This document shows positions 18,048-26,141 of a DNA stretch of 64,000 nucleotides, piece by piece (position 1 is the stretch's first letter; each line of letters starts with the position of its first letter). Origin of the DNA: CAZFVY01 sp964522665 (GTDB lineage: Bacteria > Verrucomicrobiota > Verrucomicrobiia > Limisphaerales > CAZFVY01); contig CAZFVY010000004.1 of NCBI GenBank assembly GCA_964522665.1, positions 1-64,000 on the forward strand. Direction: 5' to 3'. Below the pieces are notes generated by a model. That model made no database searches, was not told the origin of the DNA, and was given only the letters and a program-made list of their open reading frames with translations. The translations under genes and the position numbers were made by a program.

Positions 18048-19016
18048 TTACTTGGGGAGCCACTTCTCCCAATTTTTGGCGAAGGCATCGACGTTCTCTT
18101 TCGTCACCGGCACCAAAGGGCTGACGTCGTGGACCGCCGCCGGCTCCTGCTTCAGATAAATCTTGTTGATCAGATGCTCGACTGAGCGATAGCCCCATTC
18201 ATAGACCTGTTGGGCAAGTAAAAGCTGCACATGGCCGCTGCGCAAGTAGGCCAATTCCGGCGGTAACGCGTCCACGGAAACGCATTTGACGGTTCCCGGC
18301 GCCCACTTGAGGGCGCTGTCCGTGAAGAGCGGCCAGCCGCCGATCATCGCCCAGCCGGTGATCTCGGGATTGGCCTGCATCACTTGCTCGACCTTCGCCG
18401 CCGCGTCCTGCGGAGTTTCCTTGTGGTAGTACGTGTCGCGAATCGTGATGCCGCTATACTTTCGGGCGGCGTTCTTCACGCCCTGCACTCGTTTCTGCAG
18501 GTTCGGCGCGTTTTGATTGCCGGCCAGGATCGCGACGACCCCTTTGCCGTCCATTACTTTGGCCAATTCCTCCATCACCTGTTCACCGCATTTTTCGTCA
18601 TCGACGCCGAACGTCACGAAGCGGTGGCTGGCGGGAGCGTCGGAGTCGAACGTCGCGACCGGCACGCCGTTCTTTACCGCCGAGTTGATCGCGTCGGTCA
18701 ATTTGTTCGCGTCGGAGCAACTGACGGCGATGCCGTCGGCGCCGCTGAGGACGAGTTGCTCGATGGCTTCAGCTTGTTTTTGGGCGTCTTCTTCGTTCGG
18801 GGTGCGCCAGTCGATGGTGATCTTGAGGCCGTATTTCTCGCCGAGCGCTTTGGCGGCGTCGTTCGCGCCGACGCGGGCGGCTTGGAAGACCGGGTTGCCT
18901 TGGGACTTGGCCACCAGGCCGATGGTGTACGACTTCTTGGTTTGGGCCTTGGTTGTCGGGGCGACGACGAGCGCCAAACCTAACGACAACGCGAGCGGGA
19001 GAACATGCAGTTTCAT
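18048..19016 (-). CDS. Sugar ABC transporter periplasmic substrate-binding protein
   Basis: A 322-residue RbsB/XylF-like periplasmic-binding protein. It has a clear signal peptide (MKLHVLPLALSLGLALVVAP, then an APTTKAQ cleavage region). The mature protein has the alternating Rossmann-like lobes of the family (YTIGLVAKSQGNPVFQAA, GADGIAVSCSD, VPVATFDSDAPAS, GVVAILAGNQNAPNLQKR). It captures a sugar in the periplasm for the permease encoded just upstream. The ligand cannot be read from sequence, although the NPVFQ and DSDAP segments are those of pentose/allose-type binders. It lies 24 bases after the permease stop. Confidence 0.92.
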   Translation of the reverse strand: MKLHVLPLALSLGLALVVAPTTKAQTKKSYTIGLVAKSQGNPVFQAARVGANDAAKALGEKYGLKITIDWRTPNEEDAQKQAEAIEQLVLSGADGIAVSCSDANKLTDAINSAVKNGVPVATFDSDAPASHRFVTFGVDDEKCGEQVMEELAKVMDGKGVVAILAGNQNAPNLQKRVQGVKNAARKYSGITIRDTYYHKETPQDAAAKVEQVMQANPEITGWAMIGGWPLFTDSALKWAPGTVKCVSVDALPPELAYLRSGHVQLLLAQQVYEWGYRSVEHLINKIYLKQEPAAVHDVSPLVPVTKENVDAFAKNWEKWLPK

Positions 19017-19040
19017 GATTTGCTGTGGTTTTCCGGGAGT

Positions 19041-20186
19041 CTAGGGATTGCCGGCGCGCCCGGCAAGACGGCGTTTGGCGAGCCACGTGTTGAGTTGATC
19101 GAGCACGACGGCCAGGATGACGGCGATGCCGATGATGATGCGGCTGTAACTTTGATCGATGCGCAGGATGACGATTCCGTTGTCGATCATTTTGATGATG
19201 AGGGCGCCCAAAAGCGCGCCGAGGGCCGTCCCCTTGCCGCCGGAAAGGCTGGCTCCGCCGACCACCGCCGCCGCGATGACGTCCAGTTCATATCCCGAGC
19301 CGTCCCCGGATGAGGCGCTCCCGTAATAGCCAAGCGCGACCAGCGCCGCGACGCCGGCGGCGAGGCCCGAGTAGATATAGACGCTCAGTTTTACGCGGGC
19401 CACGCGGATGCCGCTAAAACGGCTGGCCAGTTCGTTGCCGCCGACCGCGTAGATGCGCCTGCCCGCGGCCAGCCGGGATAAATAGATTCCCCCCGCGACG
19501 GCCGCGAGCAGTATCACCGCTAATGGCGCCAGGCTAAGATCGTCACCGACCTGCCAGCGGACCAGTTTTCTAAACTCCGGCGGAAATTCCCCGACCGATT
19601 GCCCGCCCGTGATAACGAACGCGATGCCGCGGTAAATCGCCATCGTCCCGAGCGTGATGATGAACGGGTGGACCCGCAACGCGACGATCATGCCGCCGTT
19701 CAACAGCCCGCACGCCGTGGCGGCCCCGACGCAGGCCAACATGCCCGCGCTGGCGCGTTCCCAGCCCGGCGCTTGGGCGAGCGGCCCCTCGGCGCCAAAT
19801 TTATGGAAGACGAGCGCCCCGAGAACGGACGCAAGCGCATACACCGAGCCGACCGACAGGTCGATGCCGCCGGAAATGATGACCAACGTCGCCCCCACCG
19901 CCATAATCGCGACAAAACTCGTGTCCTTCGCTAATTGCGTCAGGTTCTGCGCGTTAAAGAATTTGTTTTTCTCGAGGAGCACGGGCACGCGCTCCCCGGC
20001 CGTGTTGGTCGTGAAAAGGCGCTCACGCTCTCCGGCGGCATTCTTCGTGAAGGCGGGCATATTAACGCTGCCGCCGAAGCTCGCCAGCAGAAGACCGAGC
20101 AGAACGATGACCACGACCAGCCCCCCTTCCTGAAAGCGGGCGCGACGGGCGCGCGGCGGCGCCGTTGGAGCGGTCGTCGAGTTCAT
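19041..20186 (-). CDS. Sugar ABC transporter permease (RbsC/MglC type)
   Basis: A 381-residue inner-membrane permease of the BPD_transp_2 family. The frame is open upstream to 20327, but the Met at 20186 (MNSTTAPTAPP) precedes the first membrane helix (GGLVVVIVLLGLLLASFGG) and is the natural start. Family hallmarks are ISGGIDLSVGSVYALASVLG, IITLGTMAIYRGIAFVITGG, GGNELASRFSGI and AAAVVGGASLSGGKGTALG. An unusually long periplasmic loop of about 45 residues between the first two helices (NKFFNAQNLTQLAKD region) is unlike E. coli RbsC. It is the first gene of the transport operon. No sugar kinase or regulator lies next to it, so the pathway it feeds is not evident. Confidence 0.9.
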   Translation of the reverse strand: MNSTTAPTAPPRARRARFQEGGLVVVIVLLGLLLASFGGSVNMPAFTKNAAGERERLFTTNTAGERVPVLLEKNKFFNAQNLTQLAKDTSFVAIMAVGATLVIISGGIDLSVGSVYALASVLGALVFHKFGAEGPLAQAPGWERASAGMLACVGAATACGLLNGGMIVALRVHPFIITLGTMAIYRGIAFVITGGQSVGEFPPEFRKLVRWQVGDDLSLAPLAVILLAAVAGGIYLSRLAAGRRIYAVGGNELASRFSGIRVARVKLSVYIYSGLAAGVAALVALGYYGSASSGDGSGYELDVIAAAVVGGASLSGGKGTALGALLGALIIKMIDNGIVILRIDQSYSRIIIGIAVILAVVLDQLNTWLAKRRLAGRAGNP

Positions 20187-20365
20187 GCGATTGCGCGCGA
20201 AATTAAGGTCGGGGCTCCCAATTGGCGATACATTTTGTACAGCGGCGCGGCGGCGTTGCGCCGTTATCCACGACTGGCGCTGAGTGAACGTTCGCCGATC
20301 GCGACTGTGATGCCGCTGAATGCTCACCTAATCGAAATGCCACGAGGACGCGGCTTCTGGGAAAA

Positions 20366-20467
20366 GCGGTGTCGGCGCTGCGCTCTGCCACCGCACTCCA
20401 CGGTGCGCTCGAACCGAAGTCGCCGCGCGGTATGGAGTGCGTCGGCAGAGCGAAGCGCCGACGACGC
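20366..20467. repeat. Imperfect inverted repeat (35-base arms)
   Basis: The left arm at 20366-20400 begins gcggtgtcggcgctgcgctc and ends accgcactcca. The right arm at 20433-20467 begins tggagtgcgtcggcagagcg and is its complement with only a few mismatches. The loop is 32 bases. The sequence is not coding in any sensible frame. It has the look of a dispersed extragenic element rather than a terminator, as there is no T-tract. Confidence 0.65.
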
Positions 20468-20524
20468 TATCGCCGGGACGGACGCGTGCTTCGGTTCGGG
20501 TGTTCAACGACCGCTTAGGCGCTC

Positions 20525-20553
20525 AAAGCGGTGTCGCGCTGCGCGCTTGCCGC
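20525..20553. repeat. Partial second copy of the 20366 repeat arm
   Basis: The sequence starting aaagcggtgtcgcgctgcgc matches the start of the 20366 element (aaagcggtgtcg is shared exactly, then the two diverge by small indels). It lacks a matching right arm nearby, so it is probably a decayed half-element. Confidence 0.45.
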
Positions 20554-20822
20554 GCCGAAGCGGCGCGAAGGCGGGTGCCGCCGCATATAGCGCGGCAACC
20601 TTGGGCGAGACGTTACCTGTGCGGCGTGGCAAAGCGCGACGCGACGCCGGCTGGGGTTTTGAGACGGCAGGGGCGCACGCTGGGCAGGCGAAAATGTGGT
20701 CGGCGCTTCGTCGTAGCGAGACGTTCCACCTCGGAGTCGGAACGGGCCGATCGGTACTTTAAGGATTTGTTTTGCGCGTCCGCGGACGTGGACCGAGGCG
20801 AAGCCGGCCGCTCTAAGTGTTG

Positions 20823-20828
20823 TATAAT
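20823..20828 (+). promoter_or_regulatory. Consensus -10 box (TATAAT) upstream of the tol operon
   Basis: A perfect TATAAT about 200 bases before tolQ. No good -35 hexamer sits 16-18 bases upstream (gaagcc at that spacing), so the promoter is only a candidate. If used, transcription would start near 20835 and give a leader of about 190 nucleotides. That leader can form a 9-bp stem (20848-20856 with 20932-20940) enclosing a small hairpin (20897-20902 with 20906-20911). Confidence 0.35.
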
Positions 20829-21026
20829 ATGCACAATGAACGGTTTTGCCCCTTCATGCGTCCAATCGTCGGCTTAAACTCTGGAATGGGGCTTGAGCTT
20901 TGGGTCAAAGCGCGGCGCGACGGCGGGGCAGTGAAGGGGCCAGTTCGCGCCCGAAAGCTTTTGACCAATTGGGGCGGCGAGGTTAAATCAATTCCCTCGA
21001 AAGCCCTTGTGGCTTAATAAATTTTG

Positions 21027-21758
21027 ATGAACTTGCCGATTTACTTTCTCGCGGCTTCCGAGTTTAGCCAAACGGAGTTGGTTTTCGTCTGGCAGCGCGC
21101 CCGCCCGGAGGCGAAGGCGATCATTTTCATCCTGATCGTTTTCTCGATTTTTGCCTGGTCGGTGATGGCGTCCAAAACGATGCAGATGCGCCGGGCCAAG
21201 AGCCTGAACCGATACTTTGACGCCGAATTTCGCGCCCAGAAAACCGTGCTCAGCATCTTTGATCGCCGCGTTCAAGTGGACGGCTGTCCGCAGTTCGTCG
21301 TCTATCAAGCGGGCTGCGTCGAACTGGACGCGCGGCTCAGGACGTCCGGCGGCGAACGCCGGCGGCACACGACGCTGAAATCGATGGAGCACGTCAAACG
21401 AGCCTTGGAACGGGCGGTCGCGCAGGAGGCTCTCCGCCTTGAGTCAGGGTTGATCCTGTTGGCGATCGCGGTGAGTGGCGCGCCGTTTCTGGGTCTCCTC
21501 GGGACGGTTTGGGGCGTCATGAGCGCGTTCGGCCAGGTGGCGATGGCCGGCCGGGCCGACCTGGCGACCATGGCGCCGGGCGTGGCCGCGGCGTTGATCA
21601 CGACGGTGGCCGGGTTGCTGGTCGCGATCCCGTCGATGTTCGGCTACAATTGGCTCGTCCACAATCTGCGGGTGATTACGGTTGAACTCGATAACTTCGC
21701 CCAAGAGCTGGCTTCTAAAATGGAAGTTGAATATTTGGAAGACGACGCTGTCGAATAG
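21027..21758 (+). CDS. tolQ: TolQ/ExbB/MotA-type proton channel protein
   Basis: A 243-residue inner-membrane protein, the channel subunit of the Tol-Pal motor that uses the proton gradient to act across the envelope at division sites. Three membrane spans are seen: one near residues 30-47 (AIIFILIVFSIFAWSVM), and two in the C-terminal half (GLILLAIAVSGAPFLGLLGT and MAPGVAAALITTVAGLLVAI), joined by the conserved GLLGTVWGVMSAF segment. ATG 21027 is preferred over TTG 21024. It is the first gene of a compact operon with tolR, an ExbD-like gene, tolA/tonB, tolB and pal, which is why it is called TolQ rather than ExbB. Confidence 0.9.
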   Translation: MNLPIYFLAASEFSQTELVFVWQRARPEAKAIIFILIVFSIFAWSVMASKTMQMRRAKSLNRYFDAEFRAQKTVLSIFDRRVQVDGCPQFVVYQAGCVELDARLRTSGGERRRHTTLKSMEHVKRALERAVAQEALRLESGLILLAIAVSGAPFLGLLGTVWGVMSAFGQVAMAGRADLATMAPGVAAALITTVAGLLVAIPSMFGYNWLVHNLRVITVELDNFAQELASKMEVEYLEDDAVE

Positions 21759-21806
21759 CCCATGTCAACGCTCCCAACGCGCCGAGATCGAGACTGACCC
21801 AACCTC

Positions 21807-22226
21807 ATGCGCCGTTTTTCGCAACGCAATCCGCTGGTCACGCTGAGTGATATCAACATCACTCCGCTCCTCGACCTCGCGTTTGTGCTGCTCATCATAT
21901 TCGTCATCACGACCCCGCTGCTGGAGCAGGGGATCGATATGAAATTGCCCAAAGGGGGCAAGCCCAGTCGGCCGTTACAAAAGAGCGACCTTCGGGTGGT
22001 GGACGTCACCTCGCAGGGATCCTACGCGTTGAGTGGCAAACGCCTGCCGCTGCCTCAGATCGTTACGGAGCTGGTTCGTGTTCACCGGTTGAATCCCAAC
22101 CTAGTCGTTCGCGTCCGGGGCGATGAGGCCACTCCTTGGAAGAATATCTCCGCGGTGATCGACCGTCTTTCCAGTCAGGGAGTCACCGACGTTTCCTTTG
22201 GAACGGCTCCGGAGGATCACCGATGA
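21807..22226 (+). CDS. tolR: TolR/ExbD-type protein
   Basis: A 139-residue single-span inner-membrane protein, partner of TolQ. The N-terminal segment DINITPLLDLAFVLLIIFVI contains the conserved membrane aspartate (Asp23) that is protonated in the ExbD/TolR/MotB families. It is followed by a periplasmic ExbD domain (DLRVVDVTSQGSYALSGKRL). Its stop codon overlaps the ATG of the next gene in an ATGA (22223-22226), so translation is likely coupled. Confidence 0.92.
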   Translation: MRRFSQRNPLVTLSDINITPLLDLAFVLLIIFVITTPLLEQGIDMKLPKGGKPSRPLQKSDLRVVDVTSQGSYALSGKRLPLPQIVTELVRVHRLNPNLVVRVRGDEATPWKNISAVIDRLSSQGVTDVSFGTAPEDHR

Positions 22227-22591
22227 AGGCTCGGCGTCTGGCAGGCGTTGGAACTGGCGTCTGGATCGCAAGTCTCGCCCTGGCGTTCTGGCTTGGGGCT
22301 GCTTGGTCGCGATCAGAAAAGAGGCCGATTCAAAAGTCATTGGCCGAGAGTGACATGCGCGTAATTCAAATCACCGCTGACGGTGGGTATTACTTGGACG
22401 GCAAGACGATATCGTTGGAACAGATTGGAGTGGAATTAGGTCGCCTTCAAGCCGTCTCCCCGCGCTTAAACGCGCGATTGCAGGCTGATCAATCGGCAGG
22501 CTGGAATCGCGTCGCGGCGGTGGTTGATCGGCTTAATCAAGAGCGAGTTCGCGTGATCTCATTCGCGGCGTCACCGGAGGGGCGTCCATGA
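22223..22591 (+). CDS. Second ExbD-like protein lacking the membrane aspartate
   Basis: A 122-residue protein with one N-terminal membrane helix (GVWIASLALAFWLGAAW) and a periplasmic domain that copies the ExbD/TolR fold in order: DMRVIQITADGGYYLDGKTI matches the DLRVVDVTSQGSYALSGKRL segment of the preceding TolR, and NRVAAVVDRLNQERVRVISF matches its helix-strand end. Unlike TolR, the helix has no acidic residue and lacks the ITPLLD motif, so it cannot carry the proton step. It is therefore probably a non-catalytic partner of TolR. It overlaps tolR and the tolA-like gene by ATGA at both ends. Confidence 0.75.
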   Translation: MKARRLAGVGTGVWIASLALAFWLGAAWSRSEKRPIQKSLAESDMRVIQITADGGYYLDGKTISLEQIGVELGRLQAVSPRLNARLQADQSAGWNRVAAVVDRLNQERVRVISFAASPEGRP

Positions 22592-23484
22592 GCCGGCTGC
22601 AAAAGAAATGCTTGATCGCGTCGGCGGTGACGCACTTGGTGCTTTGCTTCGTGCTGCTCTTTGGCCCCGGCTTTCTAACCTCGCCCCGGCCCGTGAATCT
22701 GCCCGTGCTGAACGTCATTCCGTCGAAGCTCGTTGATGATTTATTGTCTGGCGGCGGCAATCCCCATGCCTCGCCGCCCGCATCGGCAAAATCTCAACCG
22801 GCCCCAACCCCGCCGGAACCGCAGCCGCCGACCACTCAGCCGCAGACCCGCGCGCAACCCGATACGCCGCCGCCCAAACCGGAGCGGGTCAGGCCGCGTG
22901 AGACCGTAAAACCGCCGAAGCCGGACCCGGAGCCGACCAACGAGAAATCGACCGAACCGATCGTGGACAAAAGGGCGGAAAAGGCCAAGCAGCGCGACGC
23001 GCTAATCGAGGCCAGCTTGGCCAAGACGATCAAAAAGAAAGTGGCGCCCAAAACGACGCCGGATGACTCGGCAGCCGACGACGCCCGCGCCCGCGCCGCG
23101 GAGAACCTTCAACGCCTCAATGGGATGGTTCAACAATTGGCAAATGGTTTATCCCATTCGACTTCGATCGAGATGCCGGGTCCGGGCGGCGCGGCATTTG
23201 CCAACTATGGCCAAGCGGTGCAGAGTATCTATGACCACGCGTGGAGACGGCCGGGAGACGCCCCGAACCAGGCCGAAACCGTGACGGTCGAAGTCGTCAT
23301 CGCGAGAGATGGCCGCGTGATTCGCTCCTCGATTCTGAAGCGTTCGGGTCATCCGACGCTCGACAAATCGATCCAGATTACCCTCGACGCCGTCAACATG
23401 GTCCAGCCGTTTCCCGAGGGCGCCACCGACGCCCAGCGCACTTTTGACATCAAGTTTTATTTTGAACCCGACGCCGATCGCTAA
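22588..23484 (+). CDS. TolA/TonB-like energy transducer
   Basis: A 298-residue protein spanning the periplasm. It has one N-terminal membrane helix (HLVLCFVLLFGPGFL), a long Pro/Lys-rich linker (residues about 55-120, with repeated PPKPE and PEPQPP stretches), a short charged helix (about 125-150), and a C-terminal TonB/TolA-like domain (AVQSIYDHAWRRPGD to TFDIKFYFEP). In this operon its likely job is to link the TolQR motor to TolB and Pal. By sequence alone it could be named TonB; the context argues for TolA. Confidence 0.85.
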   Translation: MSRLQKKCLIASAVTHLVLCFVLLFGPGFLTSPRPVNLPVLNVIPSKLVDDLLSGGGNPHASPPASAKSQPAPTPPEPQPPTTQPQTRAQPDTPPPKPERVRPRETVKPPKPDPEPTNEKSTEPIVDKRAEKAKQRDALIEASLAKTIKKKVAPKTTPDDSAADDARARAAENLQRLNGMVQQLANGLSHSTSIEMPGPGGAAFANYGQAVQSIYDHAWRRPGDAPNQAETVTVEVVIARDGRVIRSSILKRSGHPTLDKSIQITLDAVNMVQPFPEGATDAQRTFDIKFYFEPDADR

Positions 23485-23488
23485 CCGA

Positions 23489-24682
23489 ATGAATTCCAAA
23501 ATCCCTTCCTTGTTCTCCCGTCTCGCAATTGCCTTGCTGTTGGTAGGCGGCGTCAGTCCTGGTGGCGTCGTCCGTAACGCCGCGGCGGACGAATTAACCA
23601 TTCACGGTTGGCCCGACGCGAGCCAGCCGATTCCCGTATCGCTCGATGGGTTTACCGGCGAGGAAAAGTCGGTTTTGGCGTTCGACCTTGAGATTGGCGG
23701 TTGCGACATCGTCCCGGCTGACAAAGCGAGCTATCTGGTTCGCGGCGGGAACGATGGCGGGGTGATGGGCCAGGTTACCCACCGCGCCAGCAAGGCGGTG
23801 TTGCTCCCGATGACCAAGTACACCGGCGGGTCGGTGCGGTCGCAGGCGCACGCGCTCTCGGCCGAAATCATCGGCAAGATCACCGGGGTGAAGGGGATCG
23901 CCCGGAGCAAGGTCGCCTTCAAGGTTGATACTGGCGGCACGAGCGAGATTTACTACTCGGATTACGATGGCTTCAACGCCGTGCAGGTCACCTCCGACCA
24001 TTCCACCGTGGCGGCGCCAGCGTTCGGCCCGGGGGGACATTTGCTTTACTACACCTCGTATCGGGCGATTAATCCCGATATTTACTCACATGACCTGCGG
24101 ACCGCCGAGCGGCAAGCGATCGCCAAGTATCCCGGGTTGAACACCAGTGTCGCCGTTTCCCCGGACGGGCGGCGCCTGGCGATGATTCTCAGCAAATCCG
24201 GCAGCCCGGACGTTTACGTCTGTAACGCCGATGGGAGCAACTTGAAGCAATTGACCTCAACCAAGGAGGACGAATCGTCGCCGTGCTGGTCGCCGGATGG
24301 ACGGACGATCTGTTTCGTCTCACGCTCGTCCGGGCGGGGGAGACTCTACACGATTCCCGCCGAGGGCGGCGCGACGCAGCATCTGGTGACCGCCGAGGTC
24401 GGCAACGCGACCGAGCCTGACTGGTCGCCGGATGGCAAGACGATCGTATTTACGGCTTTGAGGGGGGAGTTCAACCTTTGCACGGTTCCCGCGGGTGGCG
24501 GCCCAGTCACGACCTTGGTCGCCGGTGAGGACGGCGCCTGGGCGGCGAACTCCCGGACGATCATTTTCACTCGGCGCGAGGGAAATCGACGCATCCTCTC
24601 TTTGCTTGACGTTCCAACCAAACACGTAAAGGATATTCACAGAGTTTCGGGAAGCTGCTCGCAGCCCTGTTGGGCCAAATAA
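23489..24682 (+). CDS. tolB: Tol-Pal system beta-propeller protein TolB
   Basis: A 397-residue periplasmic protein. ATG 23489 is chosen because it starts a good signal peptide (MNSKIPSLFSRLAIALLLVG); the frame is open upstream into the previous gene. The N-terminal TolB domain is followed by a WD40-like PD40 propeller with repeated blades (VSPDGRRLAMILSKSGSPDV, CWSPDGRTICFVSRSSGRGR, DWSPDGKTIVFTALRG). It binds Pal at the outer membrane and is released by the TolQRA motor during division. It lies 4 bases after the tolA-like gene. Confidence 0.92.
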   Translation: MNSKIPSLFSRLAIALLLVGGVSPGGVVRNAAADELTIHGWPDASQPIPVSLDGFTGEEKSVLAFDLEIGGCDIVPADKASYLVRGGNDGGVMGQVTHRASKAVLLPMTKYTGGSVRSQAHALSAEIIGKITGVKGIARSKVAFKVDTGGTSEIYYSDYDGFNAVQVTSDHSTVAAPAFGPGGHLLYYTSYRAINPDIYSHDLRTAERQAIAKYPGLNTSVAVSPDGRRLAMILSKSGSPDVYVCNADGSNLKQLTSTKEDESSPCWSPDGRTICFVSRSSGRGRLYTIPAEGGATQHLVTAEVGNATEPDWSPDGKTIVFTALRGEFNLCTVPAGGGPVTTLVAGEDGAWAANSRTIIFTRREGNRRILSLLDVPTKHVKDIHRVSGSCSQPCWAK

Positions 24683-24702
24683 CCTTCCTGCCAAAAACTA
24701 TC

Positions 24703-25353
24703 ATGAAACACGCTAGCTTTTTTAATGTCATCGCGTTGGGTGTGGTCCTTGCCATCGGCCCGACGGGATGCGCTAAATCGCCCAAAAACCCCACGCCGAT
24801 CCCCGGCAAAATGCCGAAATCAGTCTCGAACGACGCGGGGCCGGGCAACCCGATTATTCCGGGCGGCGGCGATAACACCTCGCCTGGCAAGACGGTGCCG
24901 CCGACGGACAACCCGAGTGCGAAACCAGTCGATCAGCCGAAGGAAACCACCGGGGGCATTCCGATCGTCGGTGATTGGAATGGGCGTCCGATGGATACCA
25001 ACTATTTCAAAGCCGACACGATTTACTTCGAGTTCGACAAAGCCGCGATCCGGCCGAGTGAACGCAGCAAAATCGAGGCCGTCGTGAGCGATTTGAAGAG
25101 CAATCCGGCCAACGCCGTCTTGGTCGAAGGGCACTGCGATGAGCGCGGGACCGAAGAATACAATCGCGCGTTGGGCGAACGCCGTGCGCTGGCGGTACGT
25201 GAATATATCATTCACTCGGGGATCGGCGCGGAGCGGGTGTTTACGATTAGCTATGGTTTGGATCGTCCGGCGGTGGATGGACATAACGAAGAGGCGTGGT
25301 CTAAGAATCGGCGCGCGCAATTCGATCTGCTGCTGCCCAAGCCGGGGCAATAA
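24703..25353 (+). CDS. pal: Peptidoglycan-associated lipoprotein Pal
   Basis: A 216-residue outer-membrane lipoprotein. The signal peptide ends in a lipobox-like GPTGC, with the acylated cysteine at about residue 23. A proline/glycine-rich spacer of about 70 residues follows (longer than in E. coli Pal). The OmpA/Pal peptidoglycan-binding domain follows, with YFEFDKAAIRPSE and GHCDERGTEEYNRALGERRA holding the aspartate and arginine that grip diaminopimelate. ATG 24703 gives the lipoprotein signal. It is the last gene of the tol-pal operon; cpoB (ybgF) and ybgC are not next to it. Confidence 0.93.
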   Translation: MKHASFFNVIALGVVLAIGPTGCAKSPKNPTPIPGKMPKSVSNDAGPGNPIIPGGGDNTSPGKTVPPTDNPSAKPVDQPKETTGGIPIVGDWNGRPMDTNYFKADTIYFEFDKAAIRPSERSKIEAVVSDLKSNPANAVLVEGHCDERGTEEYNRALGERRALAVREYIIHSGIGAERVFTISYGLDRPAVDGHNEEAWSKNRRAQFDLLLPKPGQ

Positions 25354-25827
25354 GCTCTCTGGAACGAGTGGCGTTCGGCGGCGCATAAACCGTTCGCCGC
25401 TCTGGAATCCGGCCACGACCAGGATTAGTTTTGGGCTTTGCCGGCGCACTCCGCATCGCGCGGCGAAATGTTGGGCGCCGTTCCCTGCGCGACGGGTTGG
25501 TCACGCGAAAATTCCGAACGAATGCACGCTTTGAGCGCGGCCCGCAAAATACTCGGGATGGGGATCGGCTCCGACGAGCTGAAAATGCTGACGTTGTTGA
25601 CCGCGTTAGTCGTGATTCTCCCGCGAGCGTGGGTTGCGCCACGCAAGGATATCGCCCAAGCGTTCCAACGCCTGATGCGTTTTTGGCGACGGCGTCGAGA
25701 CGGATAACCTATAACTCGTGGGCTGGCCCCGAGCGTTCAGCGTCCGGTTCAAAGAAATCAGGGCCGATCGCGTCGGCTTTTGGGGCTTTACTACCGACAA
25801 CGCATGACGTAATTTGGGGTTGAAAAG
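25354..25827. other. 474-base region without a convincing gene
   Basis: Short overlapping ORFs occur on both strands (for example plus 25522-25707, ending in RLMRFWRRRRDG), but none has a ribosome site, family signature or codon pattern like the neighbours. Just after pal there is a weak inverted repeat. The end of the region probably holds the promoter of tatA, although no strong -35/-10 pair is seen. Confidence 0.5.
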
Positions 25828-26112
25828 ATGACTTTTATGAACACTACTTTGGCAATTCTTGGATTGGGTGGCGGCGAGTTAATCATCGTCCTGGTCGCGG
25901 TTTTGATTCTCTTTGGCGCCAAACGAATCCCGGAGTTTGCGAAGGGTTTGGGGCAGGGGATCAAGGAATTTAAGAAAGCGTCGCGCGAAGTGACCGACGA
26001 AATCCAACGGGCGGTGGACGAAGATCACACGCCGCCGCCTCAGAAAAAACTCGCCCCTCCGGTGGAGACGTCCACCGAATCCGCGCACACGACTGCCGCT
26101 CCCAAAGCCTGA
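25828..26112 (+). CDS. tatA: Sec-independent translocase protein TatA/TatB
   Basis: A 94-residue protein with one N-terminal membrane helix (GELIIVLVAVLILFGAKRIP), the FG hinge, then the amphipathic helix (EFAKGLGQGIKEFKKA) and a charged, proline-rich tail. It forms the twin-arginine pore with TatC, whose gene follows 29 bases later. TatA is preferred to TatB because of the FGAKRIPE hinge and short tail. ATG 25837 is an alternative start. A Tat substrate (the DUF1552 protein at 40516-41844, with SRRTFLRG) is in the same window. Confidence 0.92.
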   Translation: MTFMNTTLAILGLGGGELIIVLVAVLILFGAKRIPEFAKGLGQGIKEFKKASREVTDEIQRAVDEDHTPPPQKKLAPPVETSTESAHTTAAPKA

Positions 26113-26141
26113 AGGTCTGATTTCCGGGTTCAGGTTTTGTC

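Larger units (their letters stand above)
20187..21026. other. 840-base intergenic region with degenerate inverted repeats and the tolQ leader
   Basis: No convincing gene. It holds the inverted repeat at 20366-20467, a second partial copy at 20525-20553, and a 10-base complementary pair (cgaaccgaag at 20410-20419 with cttcggttcg at 20489-20498). The last 200 bases form the probable leader of the tol operon. A 62-codon ORF (20830 to the stop ending at 21017) ends 9 bases before tolQ; it has no recognisable family and may be chance, but it could couple translation to tolQ, which lacks a Shine-Dalgarno of its own. Confidence 0.6.

Noticed and set aside
25354..25827. Several overlapping ORFs of 60-130 codons on both strands after pal.
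   Set aside because: None has a ribosome site, family motif or a codon pattern like the neighbours; long chance ORFs are expected at this GC content.
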